Positions 43,654 to 52,991 of a stretch of DNA of 64,000 nt are shown piece by piece; position 1 is the stretch's first letter; every line of letters begins with the position of its first letter. The notes under the pieces were generated by a model, which did not search any database, was not told where the DNA came from, and was given only the letters and a program-made list of their open reading frames with translations. The stretch covers positions 186,001 to 250,000 of the forward strand of contig JADZBH010000016.1 of the NCBI GenBank assembly GCA_020852175.1, given 5' to 3'. Position numbers and translations under genes: made by a program. This stretch comes from Bryobacterales bacterium (GTDB taxonomy: Bacteria > Acidobacteriota > Terriglobia > Bryobacterales > Bryobacteraceae).

Positions 43654-44244
43654 ATGAAGCGTCCAGTGAAGGCTGCGCTGGCGGTGTTGCTGGTGGCCGG
43701 AGGACTGCTGGCCACGCGCGAGTTCTGGTTCCGGCGGATGGGCGCATTCCTGGTGGAAGCCGCGCCGCCGGTGAAGGCCGATGGAGCCGTGGTGCTGGCG
43801 GGCGACTGGCGCGGGCAGAGGGTGCTGAAGGGCGGAGAACTCGTTCGTGAAGGCTTTGTGCCGGTGGCGCTGGTGGACGGGCCGCCGCAGCATTTCGAGA
43901 TTCCCGAATCCGACCTGGCGGTCCCCTATGCCGTGAAGCGCGGCTACCCGGAGTCCTACTTCATCCGTTTTCCCATGGAAGCGTGGTCCACCGACGAGGA
44001 GGCCAGGATCGTGGTGGCCGAGTTGCGCCGCCGGGGCTGGCGCAGTTTCCTGCTGGTGACGAGCGACTATCACACGCGGCGTGCCGGCCGCATTTTCCGC
44101 AAGTACACGGGCGGCCTGCGCATGACGGTGGTGGCCTCGCCGGACAAGGCGTTCAGCGCCGAGGGCTGGTGGCGTTCGCGCGAGGGGCGCAAGACCTTCG
44201 CCTTCGAGTGGATGAAGACGTTGACGGAGCCGTTCGGGATCTGA
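43654..44244 (+). CDS. YdcF/ElyC-type DUF218 protein
   Basis: A 196-residue protein with an N-terminal membrane helix (about 5-21) and a DUF218 domain: DGAVVLAGD (about 44-52), STDEEARIVVAELRRRG and the conserved TSDYHTRRAGRIF (about 136-148). E. coli relatives ElyC and SanA affect envelope polysaccharide or peptidoglycan assembly. The genomic neighbours (lpxC, lipid synthase, MsbA-like exporter) fit such a role. ATG 43654 is preferred to an in-frame TTG at 43648. Confidence 0.8.
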   Translation: MKRPVKAALAVLLVAGGLLATREFWFRRMGAFLVEAAPPVKADGAVVLAGDWRGQRVLKGGELVREGFVPVALVDGPPQHFEIPESDLAVPYAVKRGYPESYFIRFPMEAWSTDEEARIVVAELRRRGWRSFLLVTSDYHTRRAGRIFRKYTGGLRMTVVASPDKAFSAEGWWRSREGRKTFAFEWMKTLTEPFGI

Positions 44245-44247
44245 ACC

Positions 44248-45990
44248 ATGCGGCTGGCCTGGCGTACCCTTTCCCCTTTTCTGTGGAAGCACCGGCGCGG
44301 CCTGGGGGCGGGCCTGGCGGCGCTGCTGCTGAAGGACCTGTTCGGCGCGCTGCTGCCGCTGGCCATCAAGGCGGGCGTCGATTCGCTGACGCAGGGCTTC
44401 GCGCTGACCAAGCTGCTGTGGTTCACGGCGGCGATGCTGGGCTTGTCGGTGCTGAAGGGCGTGTTCCAGTACATCATGCGGGTGCGCGTGATAGGCGCTT
44501 CGCGCGACATCGAATATGAGATGCGCCAGGATCTGTTCGCCCGCCTGATGCGGTTGGACGGCGGCTTTTTCGGGCGCTATCGCACGGGCGACATCATGGC
44601 GCGGGCGACCAACGACCTGAACGCGGTGCGGATGATGCTGGGCCCGGGCGTAATGTACTGGACCGAGACCTCGATCACGTTCGTGCTGGCGGCGGCCATC
44701 ATGGCCTACGTGGACTGGCGTCTGACGCTGGTGGCGCTGCTGCCGGCGCCGGTGGTGAGCCTGGCGGTGATCTGGTTCGGGCGGCAGATTCACATGCGGT
44801 TCGAGCGGATACAAAGCCTGTTCAGCGACATTTCGAGCCGGGTGCAGGAGAACCTGGCTGGCGTGCGCCTGGTGAGGGCGTATGTGCAGGAAGAGAGCGA
44901 ACTGAGGCAGTTCGAGCGGCTGAACCGGGACTACATCAAACAGAACCTGAAGCTGGTGCTCACCTCGGGCATGTTCATGCCGATGTTGGAGACGTTGATC
45001 GGCATGGCGCTGCTGATCGTGTTGTGGGTGGGCGGGACGCGGCTGCTGGAAGGGAAGATGACGCTGGGCAGCTTCCTCATGTTCAACGTCTATATGGGCA
45101 TGTTGGCGTGGCCGATGATCGCGCTGGGGTGGGTGGTGAACCTGATGCAGCGGGGCACGGCATCGCTGGAGAGGTTGAACGCGCTGATGGCGGAGCGGGC
45201 GGAGATCGCCGCGCCGGAGCGGCCCGAGCCGCTGCCAGCGCCGGTACGCGGGGCCATCGAGTTCCACCACGTCACGGCGCTGTTCGGCGAAAGGACGGCG
45301 CTGAGCGAGTTGAATCTGTCGATTCCGGCGGGCGCCACGGTGGCCATCGTGGGCCAGACGGGAAGCGGCAAGAGCACACTGGTGCAGATGATTCCCCGGA
45401 TGCTCGATCCGGCCGCGGGGACGGTCACGCTGGATGGTATCGATCTGCGGCGGTTCGACCCCGAGGAGTTGCGGGCGCGGATCGGATTCGTGCCGCAGGA
45501 GACTTTTCTTTTTTCGGCCACGCTGGGTGAAAATATCGCGTTCGGCGTGCCGGATGCGGGCACGGAGCGGATTCGGCGCGCGGCGGCGCAGGCGGGGCTG
45601 GGTCCGGACCTGGATGGTTTCCCCGAGGGGCTGGCCACCGTGGTGGGCGAGCGGGGGATCACTCTTTCAGGCGGCCAGAAACAGCGCACGGCGATCGCCC
45701 GGGCGCTGCTGCGCGACCCTTCCATTCTGATTCTCGATGACGCGCTAGCCAGCGTCGATACGGTCACCGAGGAGGCGATTCTTCAGAACCTGGCGGCCGT
45801 GATGAAGGGCCGCACGACGATTCTGATCTCCCATCGCGTTTCGACGGTGCGGCTGGCGGACCGGATTTTCGTGATCGACGAGGGGCGCTTGGCCGAGCAG
45901 GGAACGCACGATGAGTTGGTGTCGCTGGGCGGCTATTACGCCGACCTGCACCAGAGGCAACTGCTGGAAGAGGAGTTGGAGACGATTTAA
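44248..45990 (+). CDS. ABC transporter, fused permease and ATPase (MsbA-like)
   Basis: A 580-residue half-transporter: six membrane helices (about 15-310) and a nucleotide-binding domain with Walker A GQTGSGKS (about 369-376), Q-loop FVPQETFLF, signature LSGGQKQR (about 472-479), Walker B ILILDDA and the switch His in ISHRVS. It works as a homodimer and exports lipids or drugs; next to lpxC a lipid A or glycolipid flippase role is plausible. The ATG follows the DUF218 stop by 3 nt. Confidence 0.9.
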   Translation: MRLAWRTLSPFLWKHRRGLGAGLAALLLKDLFGALLPLAIKAGVDSLTQGFALTKLLWFTAAMLGLSVLKGVFQYIMRVRVIGASRDIEYEMRQDLFARLMRLDGGFFGRYRTGDIMARATNDLNAVRMMLGPGVMYWTETSITFVLAAAIMAYVDWRLTLVALLPAPVVSLAVIWFGRQIHMRFERIQSLFSDISSRVQENLAGVRLVRAYVQEESELRQFERLNRDYIKQNLKLVLTSGMFMPMLETLIGMALLIVLWVGGTRLLEGKMTLGSFLMFNVYMGMLAWPMIALGWVVNLMQRGTASLERLNALMAERAEIAAPERPEPLPAPVRGAIEFHHVTALFGERTALSELNLSIPAGATVAIVGQTGSGKSTLVQMIPRMLDPAAGTVTLDGIDLRRFDPEELRARIGFVPQETFLFSATLGENIAFGVPDAGTERIRRAAAQAGLGPDLDGFPEGLATVVGERGITLSGGQKQRTAIARALLRDPSILILDDALASVDTVTEEAILQNLAAVMKGRTTILISHRVSTVRLADRIFVIDEGRLAEQGTHDELVSLGGYYADLHQRQLLEEELETI

Positions 45991-46484
45991 CGAGGGGTGC
46001 GGCGGCGCCTGGGGGCGGGGCGTTCTTGGGGTGGCAGGGCGGCCGCGCGGCGCGAATCCTGCAAGGCGAGCAGGCGGTCCATCACGCGATCCAATTCACG
46101 GCGCAGGCGGGTTTCCGAGAGCACCAACGAGGAGAACTGCCGGGCCACATGCACCTGGCAACGGCCCAGAGCCCACAAATGGCGCTCCTCCTCGCCGGAA
46201 TCCGCGCAGCCGGATTCGTCATAGGCGATGCAGAAGAGACCGGTCTCGATGCGGGCCATGCGGAGGAGGCGGAACTGGAGCTGCGCGAAATCGCCGGCCA
46301 GGTGAGCTTCCAGGAAGGTCTGGGGCTGGAAGTGTTCCAGGCAGGCGCCGAGGAAACGCTGGTATTCCTCTTCATACTCGCCGGGCACGGTGATTTGGGC
46401 GGGTGTCAACGGGTGGCGCCAGGAGCGGGGCACGCGGGACGGGGGGAGTCCGCCGGGTGGGGCCAGGTGCAGTTCATCGGGCAT
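45987..46484 (-). CDS. Conserved-looking helical protein of unknown function
   Basis: A 165-residue soluble protein. It starts MPDELHLAPPGGLPPSRVP, then has a helical region (EYEEEYQRFLGACLEHFQP, ARIETGLFCIAYDESG, RQFSSLVLSETRLRRELDRV) and an Arg/Pro-rich tail that is probably disordered or binds nucleic acid. GGGAG lies 12 nt before the ATG. The final 4 nt overlap the convergent end of the ABC transporter gene. I do not recognise a named family. Confidence 0.6.
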   Translation of the reverse strand: MPDELHLAPPGGLPPSRVPRSWRHPLTPAQITVPGEYEEEYQRFLGACLEHFQPQTFLEAHLAGDFAQLQFRLLRMARIETGLFCIAYDESGCADSGEEERHLWALGRCQVHVARQFSSLVLSETRLRRELDRVMDRLLALQDSRRAAALPPQERPAPRRRRTPR

Positions 46485-46623
46485 GGTTGTGTGTCTCCCG
46501 CGGTGAGCGTAGTGCGGGGGCAAGGGCGGCGCGGCGGGCTCCCGGCGGGATGTGCATGAAGGCGTGGAAGAAATAAAACGCGAGCGGCCGTGAACGGTTC
46601 GGAACGATACACTGATGGGTGCC

Positions 46624-48204
46624 ATGAGACAACCGACACGCCGTGTTCTGCTGGCCGCCGCGGGAGGCATGAGCGTGGCGGGCGGGAATGCCGCGGCCCA
46701 GCCGGGCGCGGGCGGGGGCAACGAACTCGTGGTGAACCCGCGGCCCTTGTTCGACATCTCGCGGAACCTCTACATGCAGTTCATGGAGCCGTTGGGGGCG
46801 ACGGACTCTTCGGTGGAGGCGGCCTGGGACTACCGGATCAACGACTGGCGCGAGGATTTCGTGGCCGCGACCGCCGGGCTGGGGCCGCAAACCATGCGCT
46901 GGGGCGGGTTGTTCAGCCGTTACTACCGTTGGCGCGAGGGCATTGGACCGGTGGAGCGCCGGCCGCACATGCGGAACTATGTGTGGGGCGGCCATGAGTC
47001 CAACCGGGTGGGCACGCACGAATTCCTGGCCTTTTGCAGGCGCGTGGGGGCCGATCCGCTGGTGTGCGTGAACTTTCAGTCCGACGGTTTTATCACTTAC
47101 AGGAACAAGCCGGAGGGGGACCGTTCGGCGGGGCCGTCCGAGGCGGCCGATTGGGTGTCCTACTGCAACGACGCGGACCACCAGGAGCGGGCGGCGAACG
47201 GCGCTCGCGCGGCGATGCCGGTGAAGCTGTGGCAGTTGGGCAACGAGACTTCCTACGGCAAGGGCGGCTTCACGCTGGAGGAGGCCATCCGGGCGACGGT
47301 GTCGTTTTCCGAGGCGATGAAGCGGCGCGACGCGTCGATTCAAGTGATCGGCTGGGGCGACCGGGGCGAGACGCCAGAGGGCCGGAACCTGTGGGCGGGC
47401 GAGCTGGTGAAGCGCGCGGGCGAACATATCGACATGGTGGCGATGCACATGATGGGGCAGTCGCCCACGCGGCCCGATACGGTGTTGAAGGGTTACGAGT
47501 ATCAGAAAGACCCGGCGCGCGCCTGGGAGGAGCTGCTGGAACTGGCCGCGCGCGTGGACATGCGGCTGAAGGAGATGATGCATGCGCTGTCCGGCCAGGA
47601 CTCCAGGCACGGCCTGGCGGTGACCGAGGGGCATCTTTCGTTGCAACCGCACAATGCGAATCCGATTTTGACCGAGTGGCTGTCGGCGGCCTATCACGCG
47701 CGGTCGTTGAACACCTACCTGCGTCACGGGGCGCGGGTGCGCATATGCACGGGCGCCGATTTCGCGGGGAACCGCTGGACGGTGAACGCGGTGATGATTC
47801 AGACGCCGGGCGGAAGTTCGCACCTGCTGCCCGCAGGTTCGATCATGAAGCTGTACCGGGCCACCTGCGGACGGCAGGGTGCGGCGGTGGAGAGGGCGCC
47901 GGCGGCGCTGGACGTGGCGGCGTCGGTGGACGGAGATAAAACCGTGCTGCATGTGTTGAACACGGATTACCGGAGCGCGGTGAAGGCGGTGTTGCGCGTG
48001 GCGGGGCGGCGGATCGTGTCGGGCGTGGTGAGGGAGATCGCGCCTTCCGAGCCGCGGGCGTATGTGGATACGCAGCATCCGAAGACGTTCGAGCCGGTGG
48101 AAAAGCCGCTGGCCGCGCAGGCGGGCGAGGCTGTTGAGTGGAGCTTTCCGGCGCGCAGCGTAAGCGCCGTCATTCTGACGACGGAGAAGGAAGACAAGGC
48201 ATGA
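46624..48204 (+). CDS. GH51-like alpha-L-arabinofuranosidase family protein, exported
   Basis: A 526-residue protein with a Tat-like leader (QPTRRVLLAAAGGMSVAGG) and a clan GH-A-type barrel. The acid/base motif is LGNETSYG (Glu208); the candidate nucleophile is Glu335 in VTEGHLS; the C-terminal beta-sandwich (about 390-525) is typical of GH51. It probably releases arabinose or a similar sugar from plant or microbial glycans outside the cytoplasm. ATG 46624 is preferred to ATG 46615 because of the spacing to TACACT (46608-46613). The stop overlaps the next gene by ATGA. Confidence 0.78.
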   Translation: MRQPTRRVLLAAAGGMSVAGGNAAAQPGAGGGNELVVNPRPLFDISRNLYMQFMEPLGATDSSVEAAWDYRINDWREDFVAATAGLGPQTMRWGGLFSRYYRWREGIGPVERRPHMRNYVWGGHESNRVGTHEFLAFCRRVGADPLVCVNFQSDGFITYRNKPEGDRSAGPSEAADWVSYCNDADHQERAANGARAAMPVKLWQLGNETSYGKGGFTLEEAIRATVSFSEAMKRRDASIQVIGWGDRGETPEGRNLWAGELVKRAGEHIDMVAMHMMGQSPTRPDTVLKGYEYQKDPARAWEELLELAARVDMRLKEMMHALSGQDSRHGLAVTEGHLSLQPHNANPILTEWLSAAYHARSLNTYLRHGARVRICTGADFAGNRWTVNAVMIQTPGGSSHLLPAGSIMKLYRATCGRQGAAVERAPAALDVAASVDGDKTVLHVLNTDYRSAVKAVLRVAGRRIVSGVVREIAPSEPRAYVDTQHPKTFEPVEKPLAAQAGEAVEWSFPARSVSAVILTTEKEDKA

Positions 48205-49988
48205 GACATCTGGTTATGGCGCTGGCATCGGTGGCGGCGCTGTGGGGGCAGGCGGCGTCGAGGGCGGAGTTTCCGCAGCCGCAGTTCGAGCGCGAGCAGT
48301 GGATGACGCTGAACGGCGCGTGGGAGTTCGAGTTCGACGACGCCGGCGCGGGCCTGAACGAGAGGTGGCAGGCGGGCGGGCGCGCGTTCACGAAAAAGAT
48401 CATGGTGCCGTATGCGTTCGAGTCGAAGCTGAGCGGCATCGGCGACACGGGTTTTCATCCATGGGTGTGGTACCGGCGGGCGGTGACGCTGCCGGCGGCG
48501 TGGAGCGGCAAGCGGGTGCTGCTGCGGTTCGGCGCGGTGGATTACCGGGCGATGGTGTGGGTGAACGGAGAACTGGCGGGCGGCCATGAGGGCGGTAACG
48601 TGCCGTTCCGGTTCGACATTACGGCGCATTTGAAACCGGGGGCGAACACGATCACGGTGCGCGCCGAGGACATCCCCACGGATGAGTACCAGCCGCGCGG
48701 GAAGCAGTACTGGCAGCCTAAATCGCGGGGGATTTTTTATACGCGCACGTCGGGCATCTGGCAGCCGGTGTGGCTGGAAGCGGTGGGCGGCAATTACCTG
48801 GACAGCGTGCGGATCACGGCGGGCATGGAGGGCACGGCGCGGTTCGAGGCGCGGCTGGCGCGCCAGGAGTCTGGGCTGGAGTTGCGCGCCGTGGTGGAAG
48901 ACGCGGCGGTGAGCATGACGACGCTGGCCGAACCGGTGCAGGTGCTGTCCTACACGGACGCGACGCCGCGGCTGTGGTCGCCGGACACGCCGAACCTGTA
49001 CAACGTGACCTTCGAGCTGCGGCGCGGCGGGCAGGTGCTGGACCGCGTGAAGTCGTACTTCGGCTTCCGCACGGTGGCGATGGGCAGCGACACACTGTTG
49101 CTGAACCGGCGGCCGTTGTTTCTGCGGACGGTGCTGGACCAGGGCTATTGGCCGGACGGGATTCTGACGCCGCCAAGCGATGAAGCGATTCAATACGACA
49201 TCCGCATGATGAAGGAGATGGGCTTCAACGGGGCGCGGAAACACCAGAAGATCGAGGATCCGCGGTTTCTGTACTGGGCCGACAAGATGGGGCTGCTGGT
49301 GACCGGCGAGATGGCCAACGCGGTGAAATACGACGAGACATACGCGGCGCGGTTCACACGGGAGTGGATCGAGGCGGTGGAGCGGGATTACAACCATCCT
49401 TCGCTCATCCTGTGGATTCCGGTGAACGAAAGCTGGGGGGTGCCGGACCTGGCGGACACGCGGCAGCAGCAGCACCTGAAATCGCTGTACGCGCTGACGA
49501 AGTCGCTGGACGCGACGCGGCCGGTGGTGGACAACGACGGGTGGGAGCATACGGACCACACCGATTTGACCTCGTTGCACGATTACGCGGGCACGGGGAC
49601 GCGGCTGCGGGAGAAGTATGCGCGCCTGTCGCGGAAGCCGGGTTCGCCGATTCCGGACAACGGGCGGCCGGCGATGATTCCGGGATTTGCGTATAACGGG
49701 ACGCCGTACTGGATGAGCGAATTCGGCGGCGTGGCGTATCTGCCGAAGGGGCTGGAGGCGTCGGCCGAGGCGTGGGGCTATTCGGGCGTGGAGCGGGACG
49801 AGGCGCTGGCGCAGGCGCGTATTGCCGGGCTGTTCGAGGCGGCCTCGAAGCTGCCGTTCAACGCGGGCTACTGCTACACGCAGTTGACCGACGTGGAGCA
49901 GGAGATCAACGGGCTGATGACGTACGACCGGAAGCCGAAGTTCGACGTGAAGAAGATCAAGGAGTGGAACAGCTACCCGCGCTGGTGA
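48201..49988 (+). CDS. Glycoside hydrolase family 2 enzyme, exported
   Basis: A 595-residue protein: signal peptide (about 1-18), jelly-roll sugar-binding domain (about 25-180), immunoglobulin-like domain (about 190-290) and a TIM barrel. The acid/base is Glu410 in NHPSLILWIPVNES and the nucleophile Glu507 in YWMSEFGG. The family includes beta-galactosidases, beta-glucuronidases and beta-mannosidases; the exact specificity cannot be read from the sequence. It is translationally coupled (ATGA) to the GH51-like gene, suggesting joint attack on one glycan. Confidence 0.9.
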   Translation: MRHLVMALASVAALWGQAASRAEFPQPQFEREQWMTLNGAWEFEFDDAGAGLNERWQAGGRAFTKKIMVPYAFESKLSGIGDTGFHPWVWYRRAVTLPAAWSGKRVLLRFGAVDYRAMVWVNGELAGGHEGGNVPFRFDITAHLKPGANTITVRAEDIPTDEYQPRGKQYWQPKSRGIFYTRTSGIWQPVWLEAVGGNYLDSVRITAGMEGTARFEARLARQESGLELRAVVEDAAVSMTTLAEPVQVLSYTDATPRLWSPDTPNLYNVTFELRRGGQVLDRVKSYFGFRTVAMGSDTLLLNRRPLFLRTVLDQGYWPDGILTPPSDEAIQYDIRMMKEMGFNGARKHQKIEDPRFLYWADKMGLLVTGEMANAVKYDETYAARFTREWIEAVERDYNHPSLILWIPVNESWGVPDLADTRQQQHLKSLYALTKSLDATRPVVDNDGWEHTDHTDLTSLHDYAGTGTRLREKYARLSRKPGSPIPDNGRPAMIPGFAYNGTPYWMSEFGGVAYLPKGLEASAEAWGYSGVERDEALAQARIAGLFEAASKLPFNAGYCYTQLTDVEQEINGLMTYDRKPKFDVKKIKEWNSYPRW

Positions 49989-50009
49989 GACGGAGGCCTG
50001 AGCGGAGGC

Positions 50010-50042
50010 GAGGCGGGAGGAGCCGGAGCCGCCGCCCGCCTT
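50010..50042. terminator. GC-rich hairpin in the convergent gap between GH2 and ManD-like genes
   Basis: AGGCGGG (50011-50017) pairs with CCCGCCT (50035-50041) around a 17-nt loop. It could terminate transcripts from both sides, but no U-tract follows in either direction. Confidence 0.35.
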
Positions 50043-50066
50043 ATGAGCCTGTTCGCGCGCCGGAGG

Positions 50067-51443
50067 CTACTGCTTAATGACGGTGCCGTCGCGGCGGCGG
50101 ACGACGCCCCAGCCGCCGTTCAGAGCCTGGCGGCCCGAGGGCATGCCGCCTCCGCGTGATGTGGTCTGGGAGCCGCCGAAGGGGTATTTCTTCGCGGCGG
50201 CCTCATTGATTTCGATGCCCCAGCCGGGCGCCTCGTTGGCATAGGCGTAGCCGTCCTTGTAGGTAGGCATGCCGGTGAAGATCTCCTGAAGACGCGGGTT
50301 ATCGAGGCCGCTCCATTCCTGGATGCCGAAGTTGTAGCAGGCCAGGTCGAGGGCGACGTTGGCGGCGTGGCCGATGGGGGAGACGTCGCCAGGGCCATGC
50401 CAGGCGGTGCGGACGCCAAAGATTTCACCCATGGCGGCGATTTTCCGGCAGGGCGTGAGGCCGCCGGCCTGGGAGACGTGGACGCGGATGTAGTCGATGA
50501 GGCGCTCGGCGATGAGCGGGGACCATTCGTGCGGGGAGTTGAAGAGTTCGCCCATGGCGATGGGGGTTGCGCACTGCTGGCGCGTGAGGCGGAACCAGGC
50601 GATGTCCTCGGGCGAGAAGGGATCCTCGAAGAAGTAGAGTTTGAACTGTTCAACGTCCTTGCAGAACTGGAGGGCCTGGGTGGGCGTGACGCGTTCATGG
50701 ACGTCGTGGCAGAGTTCGATCTCGTCGCCGAGCTGTTTGCGGCACTCCTCGAAGAGTTTGAGGGCGCGGCGGATGTAGACGGCGGGTTCGTAGACGGGGT
50801 CGTTGTGAAGCGAGGCGGCGCGGTTGCCGCCTCCCCGGCCGCCGTAGCCGTCCATGCCGGGGATGCCGACCTGGACGCGGATGTGGCGGACCTTCTCGGT
50901 TTCGATGTAGCGCTTGGCCATGTCGATGACCTGTTGGATTTCGCCGCCCGAGGCGTGGCGGTAGACATCGGCGGCCTCGCGCAGCTTGCCGCCCATGAGC
51001 TGGTAGACGGGCATGCCGGCCTGGCGGCCCTTGATGTCCCACAGGGCCTGGTCCACGCCGGAGATGGCGTTGTTCAGCACGGGGCCGTTGCGCCAGTAGG
51101 AGGAGTTGTAGCACATCTGCCAGGTGTCGTCGATGCGGTCGGCGGGGCGGCCGATGAGAAGGGGCTTGAGGTACTTCTCGACGGCGGGCACGACGAGGTC
51201 GGCGCGCTGGGTGAAGGTGCCGCAGCCATAGCCATAGAGGCCGTCCTGATCGGTGATGACCTTGACGACGATCAGGCGCAGGCCGGTGGGTGCGGTGGCG
51301 ATCACCTGAATGTCCTTGATCTTGGGCGAGGGCATGGCGCGGGTGGCGCGCGCGGCCTGTTCCTGGGCGGCGGCCTCGCGCCGTGTCATCAGGGTGGCGA
51401 ACCCCGCCGAGGAGGCGAGCTTCAGCAGACTTCTGCGGTTCAT
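50067..51443 (-). CDS. ManD/RspA-like enolase-superfamily dehydratase with Tat leader
   Basis: A 458-residue protein of the mandelate racemase group. Residues such as HDVHERVTP, FFEDPFSPED, GELFNSPHEW and RTAWHGPGDVSP correspond to the metal ligands and catalytic blocks of D-mannonate dehydratase/RspA relatives. These act on sugar acids and are usually cytoplasmic, but here the N-terminus NRRSLLKLASSAGFA is a twin-arginine leader, so export is likely. The ATG overlaps the stop of ccmD (ATGA 51440-51443), placing it at the end of the cytochrome c maturation operon. Confidence 0.82.
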   Translation of the reverse strand: MNRRSLLKLASSAGFATLMTRREAAAQEQAARATRAMPSPKIKDIQVIATAPTGLRLIVVKVITDQDGLYGYGCGTFTQRADLVVPAVEKYLKPLLIGRPADRIDDTWQMCYNSSYWRNGPVLNNAISGVDQALWDIKGRQAGMPVYQLMGGKLREAADVYRHASGGEIQQVIDMAKRYIETEKVRHIRVQVGIPGMDGYGGRGGGNRAASLHNDPVYEPAVYIRRALKLFEECRKQLGDEIELCHDVHERVTPTQALQFCKDVEQFKLYFFEDPFSPEDIAWFRLTRQQCATPIAMGELFNSPHEWSPLIAERLIDYIRVHVSQAGGLTPCRKIAAMGEIFGVRTAWHGPGDVSPIGHAANVALDLACYNFGIQEWSGLDNPRLQEIFTGMPTYKDGYAYANEAPGWGIEINEAAAKKYPFGGSQTTSRGGGMPSGRQALNGGWGVVRRRDGTVIKQ

Positions 51444-51598
51444 CCTTTGTTCTCCCGTTCTTCGAGCATACGTTTGAGGGTATCCACTTCCTTGCGCAGT
51501 TTACTCTCCCTGGCGACTAATGTCAGCAGGTAAGCGGCGAGAAGAAACCAGGCGACGGCGAAGCCGTAGAACATGAATTGAAAATTGCGTTCGTCCAT
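51440..51598 (-). CDS. ccmD: CcmD-like small membrane protein
   Basis: A 52-residue protein: a short N-terminus, one membrane helix (MFYGFAVAWFLLAAYLLTLV, about 9-28) and a charged helix with heptad spacing (RESKLRKEVDTLKRMLEERE). Size, topology and position directly after ccmC match CcmD, which helps release holo-CcmE from the CcmABC complex. It overlaps the next gene by ATGA. Confidence 0.8.
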   Translation of the reverse strand: MDERNFQFMFYGFAVAWFLLAAYLLTLVARESKLRKEVDTLKRMLEERENKG

Positions 51599-51617
51599 GG
51601 GGGGATCCGTTCGGAGA

Positions 51618-52307
51618 TTACAGGTTGTGGGTGTACCGCCGCAGGGCGTCGAGTTCGCGTTGCATCCGCTCCTGGCCGAGGCGGAGCATCATGATGACGC
51701 CGGCGAAGGCGGTGAGGGCGAACCAGTTTTGAAAGAGCATGTGCTCCATGGCGGGGTCCATGCGCTGCTCGCCGCCGGTGCGGAAGCTGAGGACGGCGCC
51801 GGGGTGTTGGGTGCGCCACCAGTCGATGGATTTGTAGGTGATGACGACGCTGACGAAGGCGAACAGGCTGACGACGGCGGCGATGCGGGCGCGTTGTCCG
51901 GGCTCGTCGATGGTTTTGCGGAGCAGAAGGTAGCCGGCGTAGATGAGGAAGCAGATGAAGGCCCAGGTGAGGCGTGGGTCCCAGACCCACCAGACGCCCC
52001 AGATGATCCGGGCCCAGACCATGCCGGTGCCGAGGCCGAGCATGGTGAAGATGGTTCCGACCTCGGTGAGGGCGACGGCGAACTCATCGGCGCGGGAATC
52101 GCGTTTGACGAGGTAGTAGATGCTGGCGACGGCGGCCAGGAAGTAGGCCGAAAACGAGGTGATCCAGCCGGGCACATGGAAGTACATGATGCGGTAGATG
52201 GCGCCCTGGGCGGCTTCGTCGGGCAGTTGGAGAAGGATGACGTAGAGGTTGCGGACCAGGTAGAGGCCGCTGAACAGGGCCATGGCCATGAGGATCTTGG
52301 TTTTCAT
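51618..52307 (-). CDS. ccmC: Haem exporter component CcmC
   Basis: A 229-residue protein with six membrane segments. It has the tryptophan-rich WGVWWVWDPRLTWAF motif (about 103-117) that holds haem, flanked by the conserved periplasmic histidines (YFHVPG near 42-47 and the one before the last helix, EHMLFQNW). CcmC loads haem onto CcmE. It lies between ccmB and ccmD. Confidence 0.93.
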   Translation of the reverse strand: MKTKILMAMALFSGLYLVRNLYVILLQLPDEAAQGAIYRIMYFHVPGWITSFSAYFLAAVASIYYLVKRDSRADEFAVALTEVGTIFTMLGLGTGMVWARIIWGVWWVWDPRLTWAFICFLIYAGYLLLRKTIDEPGQRARIAAVVSLFAFVSVVITYKSIDWWRTQHPGAVLSFRTGGEQRMDPAMEHMLFQNWFALTAFAGVIMMLRLGQERMQRELDALRRYTHNL

Positions 52308-52318
52308 GCGGTACTCCT

Positions 52319-52987
52319 TCAGTTGACCAGTATGACGTCGATCAAGGCCAGGGAGAGCGAGGTGAAGATGATATCAAAGCCGATCAGGAGCTTGACCCAA
52401 ACCCAGTCGTCGCCGGTGATGCCCGTGCCCGAGAGCAGGGCGGAGGTGAGCTGCATGGCCGCCATCAGGACGGGGATGAGCATGGGGTAGACCAGCACGG
52501 GGAGCATGAGTTCGCGCAGGCGGAGATTGACGGTGAGGGCGCTGAACATGGTGCCGATGACGGTCATGCCCCAGGTGGCCAGCGCGCAGGTGAGGGCGAT
52601 CCAGCCGGGGAAGCGGAGCCAGTCGGCGTTGAACAGGATGCCGAAGACGGGCAGGGCGATCAGTTCGACCACGGCCAGGAGGGCGAAGTTGGCGAGGGCC
52701 TTGCCGAGGAAGAGCGCCCAGCCGGGAAGGGGCGAGGCGACCAGGGCGTCCAGGCAGTCGTTGGACTGTTCGCGGGCGAAGGAGCGGTTCAGCACGAGCG
52801 CGCCGGCAAAGGCGAAGACGAGCCAGAGAAGGCCGCCGCCGAATTCGCGGGCGTCGCCCGAGATGTCCAGGACGAAGCTGAACAGAACCAGGATGACCAT
52901 GGAAAAAGCCGCGGCGGCGTTGATGGACTCCTTGGTGCGGAGTTCGCTGCGGAGGTCTTTCCAGGCGATGGTGAGGACGTGGCGCAT
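52319..52987 (-). CDS. ccmB: Haem exporter permease CcmB
   Basis: A 222-residue membrane protein with six helices. The N-terminus HVLTIAWKDLRSELRTKE and the block NRSFAREQSNDCLDALVASPL are typical of CcmB. It pairs with CcmA to form the ATPase that frees holo-CcmE. The start at 52987 lies 4 nt after the ccmA stop. Confidence 0.92.
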   Translation of the reverse strand: MRHVLTIAWKDLRSELRTKESINAAAAFSMVILVLFSFVLDISGDAREFGGGLLWLVFAFAGALVLNRSFAREQSNDCLDALVASPLPGWALFLGKALANFALLAVVELIALPVFGILFNADWLRFPGWIALTCALATWGMTVIGTMFSALTVNLRLRELMLPVLVYPMLIPVLMAAMQLTSALLSGTGITGDDWVWVKLLIGFDIIFTSLSLALIDVILVN

Positions 52988-52991
52988 GGGC

